Shown: one piece after another, positions 31,453-37,500 of the stretch | How positions within the stretch are numbered: position 1 is the first letter of the stretch | Layout of the letters: each line of letters begins with the position of its first letter | NCBI GenBank assembly: GCA_016946835.1 | Contig: JACVTC010000034.1 | Span: 812,501-850,000, forward strand | Reading direction: 5' to 3' | Length of the DNA: 37,500 bases | DNA from: Neocallimastix lanati (nom. inval.) | Lineage: Eukaryota > Neocallimastigomycota > Neocallimastigomycetes > Neocallimastigales > Neocallimastigaceae | Translations under genes and position numbers: made by a program | The notes under the pieces: model-generated | What the model saw: only the letters and a program-made list of their open reading frames with translations | Told to the model about the DNA's origin: nothing | The model's database searches: none

Positions 31453-34326
31453 CTATGCGGGAATTTTTTCCTTCCTATCAAATAAAAAAGAAATAAAACC
31501 TAGAAGTAACATCTTTAACATAGATAGTGTGGTGTCCACTAAACTCTCCCCGGACTCATCATTTATTGAACTACTAGGGCGAGATTCATCCTTCGTAGCA
31601 ATAGATGACGATCCTGTATTATCATTATGCCTTATCAGTACGACGTCGACGCTCTTGGATAAGTTTGGTATTTTGCAATACCTATCAAATAATAGCTCAA
31701 ACGAACTACTTATGATAGGTATTGCATTTGTTAAGAATTCCGCCAAGCCCACAATTTTTGGAACAGGTGACTCAGATGAACCTTTGAAAAGTAGTTCATT
31801 TAATTGTCTCTGTTCCCCACTATCGAAATGTAGCTCATTTAAAACTAAAGTCCCACCAAGAAGGAACAAGTATATATAATGATTGATATAATCTTCAAAA
31901 TTAGAAATAGAGTCATAGAAAGAAAGAGGATTAAACACTCTAATCTTCCTAAGGAATAAAACATAGAGATCATCGATGAAATTTAAAGAATTCCATTTAA
32001 AAGATGCAAGAGCATCGCATTTAAAAATCCAATGTTCAAAAGATTGTTTATCTTCGCCACAACAGGGGCAATACTTGGGACAATCTTCTGAAACTCTACC
32101 CATTCTAATAGCAATAGTAGTATTGTATTTATAACCACAGCGTAAACGAATAATCCACGAAAACCCTAAGTTGAATTGGGGATATTTTAAGCTAAGCATA
32201 ATTATAGCTTTATTGTTTGAAAACTTATTACAATCGTAATTTTGACCTTTAATACCTTGAAATTTGGCAACTGATTTCCAGTAACGTTCTAAAATATCGT
32301 CATATTTTTCACATTTATATTTTTTGATTTTTTTATACAGAGTTCTTGATTCTTTAGTCCAGGAATAATGATGCATTTTGGGAATAGATTTAATAAGATC
32401 CTTTATAATACAGTTTGATTTACTCCATTTTGCAAAAGATTTAATCTGTAAGGCTGCGCAGACACCAGCAATAGGAGGAATGCTTAGATCTCGAGATAAA
32501 GCATAAGTACTCATAGTAGAATTATGTCTAATATAGTCATTGTCTTCTGAACTTGTTTTACCATTTTTAGAGAATGAGCCGATACACCAAAATAGACCAG
32601 TATTAATTAATGTTTGAATTCTGGCCGTTCTAGATTTGTTTGAACCAAGTAAAGGAGAATAATAAATTACTTTACTAATAACAAAAGATTGAAAAACTTT
32701 TTTCTTGTATGCAATAGGGATAAGTTTATTTGAGAAGAAATGTGTAAATGAAAGAAGGGATTTTCTAACTTTAAAATGCATGTGAGATATAATGTGTTCT
32801 AGTAAGAGATCATCAGAAAAAGGAATATCAAGATAAATATAACTAGACACTTTAGGAATAGCATTCATTCCTAAATAGAAGGTTGGGTCACTATAGTTTG
32901 GAGGAGATTGGAAGTTCATTGGTTTTATAACCATAGTTGCACATTTTTCAATACCAAAAGTCATTTCATTTAAATTAGCCCATCTATGTACCTTTTTTAG
33001 TAATTTTTCTAGATTTTTTGCACTTGGAGCAATGAGAACAACATCATCAGCAAAGAGTCCACCACAACACTTTTTTCTTCCAATATTAACACCATACTTT
33101 TCACAGTCATTTAATATATCATTGATGAATAAATTGAATAAGATCGGAGATAATGGACAACCTTGACGAACACCTCTTTTAATAGGAAATTCATTTGATA
33201 ACATTGAAGCAAATCGAGCACGAGCTTTAGATGAAGTATATAAATTACATAGAAAATCAAAACATTTACCACGTACTCCATAATGATATAATTTAGTAAG
33301 AATGTTAAAAATAGGAACTGAATCATAAGCTTTTTTAAGATCTAAAAAGGCTAAATATGTGAATTTTCCTTGAAATTTTCTTCTTTGGCATATTTCTCTA
33401 ACTGAAATGAATAAACTAATGCATTCTTCACGGTTGCGAAAACCAAATTGTTCAGGTCTAATGAAATTGTGTGAGAGTGCGTAAGTAGATATTCTATCTG
33501 TTATAATTTTTGAAATGATTTTCAGTCCAACATTAATGAGAGAAATACCTCGATAATTACTACAATCTGATAGGTCACCTTTCTTAGGGATTGATACAAT
33601 AGAAGCTGAGTTCCATTTCTTAGGAAAAGACCCATTCCATATTTTATTAAAGATCAATTTAAGACACTTTCCAGCAGCAGGATGTGTTTCTAGTAATTCT
33701 TCATTGCAAAACAGAGCTTTGTAGAATTCAATCGGGATACCATCGGAGCCGGGTGCTTTGTTGTTTTTCATAGATGAAATAGTTTTTTTAATATCGTCAA
33801 TCGTAATAGGATCGTTGATATTCCAAGTAGAGGATCTAAGACTAATATTCCTTAAAGCATGGATCCAGAAGTTACGATTAAGGCTGTGACCTGAGGGATC
33901 AGAAGCTAGATCTTTATAATATTCAGCCCATCTATCTAATTGTTTAGTAGGAGAGATAATATCTTGACCAAATTTAGATTTTATGCAAGTAGGGGAGGTA
34001 GATGAATACGATGGTTTAGCCATTTTTTTCAAACATCTCCAACCATTTTTGAAATCTTTATTCAAAAAATAATTACCAATTTTTACTATATTAGCTTTAA
34101 ATCTAGCAGAACGAAATTTGCTCTTTGTTTTCTTGATTAATTTGCAAAGTTTTTCATATTTATTAAATTGTTCAAGGTAATTATCAACATTTTCACAATT
34201 TAAGTAAGGCTTAATATTTCGAAATGCAATATGTTTTTCATGAGACAGTTTTTTAATGTAATAAGGACAATGAAAAGCAGAGCCCTTTAAATTTGTTGGA
34301 ATGAAAGCCTTAATATCTATATTCTC
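31453..34326 (-). CDS. LINE ORF2 fragment: reverse transcriptase, CCHC finger
   Basis: Copies LINE RNA into DNA at a nicked target. The frame is open for about 957 codons from just after a stop at 34329-34327. It has no natural start because the element is 5'-truncated. Numbering from 34065, where homology continues upstream: APGSDGIPIEFY (104-115), SIPKKGDLSDC, RPEQFGFR (203-210), LAFLDLKKAYD with the first catalytic Asp (242). Then GVRQGCPLSPILFN (298-311) and FADDVVLIAPS (338-348) with the Asp pair. The finger is C666-x2-C669-x8-H678-x4-C683. The C-terminus is acidic and Ser-rich (DESRPSSSINDESGES). Upstream codons encode NLKGSAFHCPYYIKK. It lacks the endonuclease. With no internal stop it is much younger than the neighbouring relics. 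Confidence 0.85.
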   Translation of the reverse strand, partial: ENIDIKAFIPTNLKGSAFHCPYYIKKLSHEKHIAFRNIKPYLNCENVDNYLEQFNKYEKLCKLIKKTKSKFRSARFKANIVKIGNYFLNKDFKNGWRCLKKMAKPSYSSTSPTCIKSKFGQDIISPTKQLDRWAEYYKDLASDPSGHSLNRNFWIHALRNISLRSSTWNINDPITIDDIKKTISSMKNNKAPGSDGIPIEFYKALFCNEELLETHPAAGKCLKLIFNKIWNGSFPKKWNSASIVSIPKKGDLSDCSNYRGISLINVGLKIISKIITDRISTYALSHNFIRPEQFGFRNREECISLFISVREICQRRKFQGKFTYLAFLDLKKAYDSVPIFNILTKLYHYGVRGKCFDFLCNLYTSSKARARFASMLSNEFPIKRGVRQGCPLSPILFNLFINDILNDCEKYGVNIGRKKCCGGLFADDVVLIAPSAKNLEKLLKKVHRWANLNEMTFGIEKCATMVIKPMNFQSPPNYSDPTFYLGMNAIPKVSSYIYLDIPFSDDLLLEHIISHMHFKVRKSLLSFTHFFSNKLIPIAYKKKVFQSFVISKVIYYSPLLGSNKSRTARIQTLINTGLFWCIGSFSKNGKTSSEDNDYIRHNSTMSTYALSRDLSIPPIAGVCAALQIKSFAKWSKSNCIIKDLIKSIPKMHHYSWTKESRTLYKKIKKYKCEKYDDILERYWKSVAKFQGIKGQNYDCNKFSNNKAIIMLSLKYPQFNLGFSWIIRLRCGYKYNTTIAIRMGRVSEDCPKYCPCCGEDKQSFEHWIFKCDALASFKWNSLNFIDDLYVLFLRKIRVFNPLSFYDSISNFEDYINHYIYLFLLGGTLVLNELHFDSGEQRQLNELLFKGSSESPVPKIVGLAEFLTNAIPIISSSFELLFDRYCKIPNLSKSVDVVLIRHNDNTGSSSIATKDESRPSSSINDESGESLVDTTLSMLKMLLLGFISFLFDRKEKIPA

Positions 34327-34330
34327 TTAC

Positions 34331-34806
34331 ACAGTAAATAAAGTTTATACTTTATATAAAATAAAAATTTTATCCTAAATATTTATATAAATACCAATAT
34401 ATATGTATGTATAATTTGGGACGGCAAATCATAAAAAAAAATTTTTTTATTAACCATTCCAATTTATTTAAAGCTTACAAACACACACACACATAAACAC
34501 ATAATAAATAAATAAATGATTATATATATATTTTTTTTTTTAATTATGTAAAAATATAATTGCTTTATTATTTATATTTTTTTATAATTATTTTAATTGT
34601 ATGTTTTTAATTTATTATCTATTTAAAATTATTTTCAAATAAATAATATTTTTTTTTTTTTTTCGTTTTTTATTTTTTTACCGAAAAAAAAATTACATAA
34701 AAAAAAATTTTAAAATATTATTGCAATTTATTTAATAATTTTTTAATATTTTTTTTTTTTTATTTCAATTTTCCTTTCAACAATGTTGCAATTATTATTA
34801 CTAAAT
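34331..34806. other. 3' flank of the FKBP gene
   Basis: AT-rich, with ACACACACACA near 34480 and several A/T runs. It presumably contains the FKBP 3' UTR (minus strand); AATAAA-like words are too common here to choose one. Confidence 0.6.
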
Positions 34807-35820
34807 TTAGTTAATCTTAAGTAATTCAACATCGAAGATAAGAGTAGCCTTTGGTGGAATAACACCTGGAATACCACGTTCACCGTAGGCATCTTCGTAA
34901 GTCTATTAATTTTTTTTAAATAAAAATAAAATATTAATAAAAGTTTATTTTTTTTAAAATATGAATTAAATAAAATAATTTAAAAAAGTAATAATAATAA
35001 TAATAATAAAATATAATAAATATATATTTGTATTATAATTTAAACAAAGAAAAGCTAATCCTTACAATAGTGATGACAGCTTGTTCACCAAGACTCATAG
35101 TTGGAACAGCTTGATCCCAACCGGCAATAACTCTACCAACACCGATTTGAGTAACGAATGGCTTTCCACGGTCACGGGAAGAATCGAATTTTCTACCATC
35201 TGGGAACTATATAATATATTAATAAAATACATTTTATCTCTTAGACATATATTATACATATATTATATATTTGAACAAATATTTTTTCCATTTTTATTTT
35301 AAAGTATTAATTTTAATTATTAATATATTTAATACACTTATATTTTTCTCTTTTTAAATAAATATTTAAAATAATGAATACTTACAGTACCAGTGTCTGT
35401 TTTTTTTTTTAAATAAAAAATGTATTTAAAATATATTTATAAATATTATTTATTTATTTATTTTTACAAATATTTAAAGTAAATATTAAAAATTAAAGTT
35501 TTAGTAAATATATTTCTAAAAAATAGTTTATTGATTCTAATTTTCTTATTCATTTTTATTTCTATTGATATTTCTATTTGTTCTTTTTACTATATAGTAT
35601 TATTTTTGCAAAACTTACAGTGCATAGTAACGGTATCACCCTATAATTTATAATAAAAAAAAAAAAGTCAATATTTCAATTTAAATAATAATAATAATAT
35701 TATTATTATTAATTTATCAATCATTTTTTAAATATGTATAAATATAAATAATAAAAAACATACTCTCTTTGGGTAGTTGACACCATCACCATTCTTTTTG
35801 ATTTCCTTGTTAACGGTCAT
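34807..35820 (-). CDS. FPR1: FKBP12-type peptidyl-prolyl isomerase, five exons
   Basis: Cytosolic cis-trans prolyl isomerase and FK506/rapamycin-binding protein. Exons on the minus strand: 35820-35764, 35640-35619, 35396-35386, 35206-35066, 34902-34807 (stop 34809-34807). All four introns are GT-AG (donors GTATG or GTAAG; acceptors TAG or CAG), 123, 222, 179 and 163 nt. The spliced protein is 108 residues, the usual single-domain length. Seen in order: [55 protein letters not shown]. The drug- and substrate-pocket residues are all present: Y27, F37, D38, F47, V56, I57, W60, Y83, F100. The third exon is only 11 nt. Its codons (many ACT, GTT, GGT, AAG) are more biased than those of neighbouring genes, as in well-expressed housekeeping genes. 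It is the only clearly conserved cellular gene in the window. Confidence 0.95.
35386..35396 (-). other. 11 nt micro-exon of the FKBP gene
   Basis: Minus strand ACACTGGTACT between AAAACAG and GTAAGTA. Joined to the preceding exon's final T it supplies Y-T-G-T of the HYTGT motif and keeps frame. Skipping it would shift the frame. Confidence 0.85.
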
Positions 35821-36304
35821 TTTCTGTTATGCATAAATCAATATTTAATAAAAAAATAAAAGATATAAATAAATAACTTTTAAACTATTAAATTTATATA
35901 AATAATATATTAATTTTGAGTATTCGTAACATAATAAAAACTCAACATTGTTAAATAATAATTTTTTAAAAAAAAAAAAACTAAGAGTTTAAATATTCCT
36001 CACATTATTATTTTATTTAATTTTATAATTTTATTTTTTTATTTTTTTATCTTAATTACCTTTTAAATTTATAAATATTAAAAAAATTTTTTATTTATAA
36101 GTTTTAAATTTTTAAAAAAAAAAAAGAAAAAAAAGTGTTTGCTGTAAAATCAATTTTTCCTTTTTATATGGAAAAATACCAACACAAATAAATAAATAAA
36201 AAATAAATAAAAAATAATAATCAAATAAAACTCTAATAATTTATTTATTTATTAATTCATTCATTCATTCATTTATTATTTATTTATTTTAATAATTAAT
36301 TTAT

Positions 36305-36430
36305 CTATAATTAATTTTTATCTATATATTTATTTATTTATTATTTATTTATTATTTATTTATTTATTTATTTATTATTTATTTATTTATTTATTATTTA
36401 TTTATTTATTTATTATTTATTTATTTATTT

Positions 36431-36498
<68 letters not shown>

Positions 36499-36500
36499 TA
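36305..36500. repeat. (TTTA)n microsatellite
   Basis: Mixed TTTATTA and TTTA units ending in a pure TTTA run at about 36420-36500. Confidence 0.9.
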
Positions 36501-36769
36501 TGTGAAATTAATTTAATAAATTAAAAAGTTTTTTGATAGATTAGTCTATTATGTAACAATATATATTATATAATAATCAATATATTTATAATATATTAAA
36601 TATATGTATATTAATTATTCTATATAAATATAATTAAATTAGAATAAATAAATAAATAAATAAAAAGGCAGAAAAAATAGAAAAAAAGGATTAATTCATT
36701 AATAAATTGTTAATTAATATTTATTAATAAATAATAATTATTACATAATTTATTATTTATTGATAAACA

Positions 36770-37280
36770 CTCTTTTTTATTATTCAATTATTTATTATTC
36801 AATTATTTATTATTTATTATTTATTATTTATTAATAAATACTCTTTTATTAATATTTATTATTTATTATTTATTATTTATTATTTATTAATAAATACTCT
36901 TTTAATTATTTATTATTTATAATTTATTATTTATTATTTATTATTTATTAATAAATACTCTTTTATTAATATTTATTATTTATTATTTATTATTTATTAT
37001 TTATTATTTATTATTTATTATTTATTATTTATTATTTATTATTTATTAATAAATACTCTTTTATTAATATTTATTATTTATTATTTATTATTTATTATTT
37101 ATTATTTATTATTTATTATTTATTATTTATTATTTATTATTTATTATTTATAATTTATTATTTATTATTTATTTATTATTTATTATTTATTATTTATTAT
37201 TTATTATTCTATTATTTATTATTTATTATTCTATTATTTATTATTTATAATTCTATTATTTATTATTTATTATTTATTAT
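36770..37280. repeat. (TTATTTA)n array with higher-order unit
   Basis: A heptamer array, TTATTTA, periodically broken by ATTAATAAATACTCTTTTAT. The latter recurs near 36830, 36890, 36950 and 37046, with a divergent copy (ATAAACACTCTTTT) near 36760, so the array is built of ~60 and ~96 bp higher-order units. Confidence 0.9.
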
Positions 37281-37398
37281 TTATAAATTTTTTTTAATTT
37301 TATTATAAAGTTTATTTTATAAAATAAATGAATAAATAAATTAATAAATAAATAAATATAAAAATTTTTTATTAAATTAAATTTTCTAAATTACTTTA

Positions 37399-37492
37399 AA
37401 TTTATTGGATGATCCATCATTTTTATCTCCAATCATAGTAAATTTAATTAATTGGTTTATTTTGTTAGATAATAAATTTAATGAATTACATT
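37399..37492 (-). other. Possible terminal coding fragment at window edge
   Basis: The minus strand from about 37490 is open through NSLNLLSNKINQLIKF and TMIGDKNDGSSNKF to TAG near 37395. It has more mixed composition than its neighbours and could be the 3' end of a gene running in from the right. No domain, acceptor site or homologue is recognisable, so this is weak. Confidence 0.2.
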
Positions 37493-37500
37493 ATAATACA

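Larger units (their letters stand above)
31268..34330 (-). mobile_element. 5'-truncated LINE with long open RT frame
   Basis: The 3' end is marked by AATAAAG (31332-31326), CCCTGTCT and a 30-nt poly(A) tail (31297-31268 on the minus strand). The 5' end is lost within the linker between endonuclease and RT, at about 34320-34330, as is common after incomplete reverse transcription. No clear target duplication is seen. It lies 480 bp downstream of the FKBP gene on the same strand. Confidence 0.85.
35821..37398. other. 5' flank of FKBP and AT-rich repeats
   Basis: The first ~300 bp presumably hold the FKBP promoter and leader; no specific site is clear. The remainder is microsatellite (36240-36500 and 36770-37280) and AT-rich sequence. 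Confidence 0.6.

Noticed and set aside
35081-35302. Plus-strand 73-residue frame across the FKBP gene
   Set aside because: Antisense shadow of FKBP exon 4 plus intron.

Overview
The window is extremely AT-rich eukaryotic DNA: long A/T homopolymers, AT microsatellites, GT-AG introns and non-LTR retrotransposons. This composition, with a fungal-type FKBP12 gene and intronless lineage-specific genes, best fits an anaerobic gut fungus (Neocallimastigomycota). That placement is an inference; a dictyostelid-like AT-rich protist is the main alternative. I see no tRNA, rRNA, CRISPR or bacterial-style operon.

Layout. 1-3730: AT-rich DNA, then a dead Mutator-like (MULE) transposon whose FLYWCH zinc finger and transposase lie on the minus strand, flanked by diverged terminal inverted repeats. 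3730-7540: AT-rich DNA, then an unrecognised gene (5891-7489) with a 30-residue C-terminal repeat. 7540-9370: two LINE relics on the minus strand. 9370-11600: non-coding. 11600-15290: the 5' stub of a third member of the unknown family, cut by a ~520 bp dispersed repeat ('X'), then a second broken MULE, then about 28 copies of a 51 bp satellite. 15597-16962: a fold-back element with ~400 bp arms. 17070-19370: the second full member of the unknown family, with a duplicated CCAAT-containing promoter. 19500-19960: A-rich tract and a palindrome. 20643-21990: second copy of X, followed directly by satellite and a (TAAAA)n array.

22190-34330 is a graveyard of LINE elements of at least three lineages. 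A plus-strand RT pseudogene meets a minus-strand LINE 3' end tail to tail. A ~4.5 kb endonuclease/RT LINE (26524-31012) sits inside the C-terminal coding region of an older LINE, flanked by a 14 bp target-site duplication. A 5'-truncated LINE with a long uninterrupted RT frame (31453-34326) follows. 34807-35820 holds the one clear housekeeping gene, FKBP12 in five exons including an 11 nt micro-exon. The rest is AT-rich and repetitive.

The genes do not form a pathway. The most novel content is the unknown repeat-protein family: two full members and one truncated, with a shared promoter and evidence of C-terminal decay in one member. The nested LINE structure is the best-supported historical inference.
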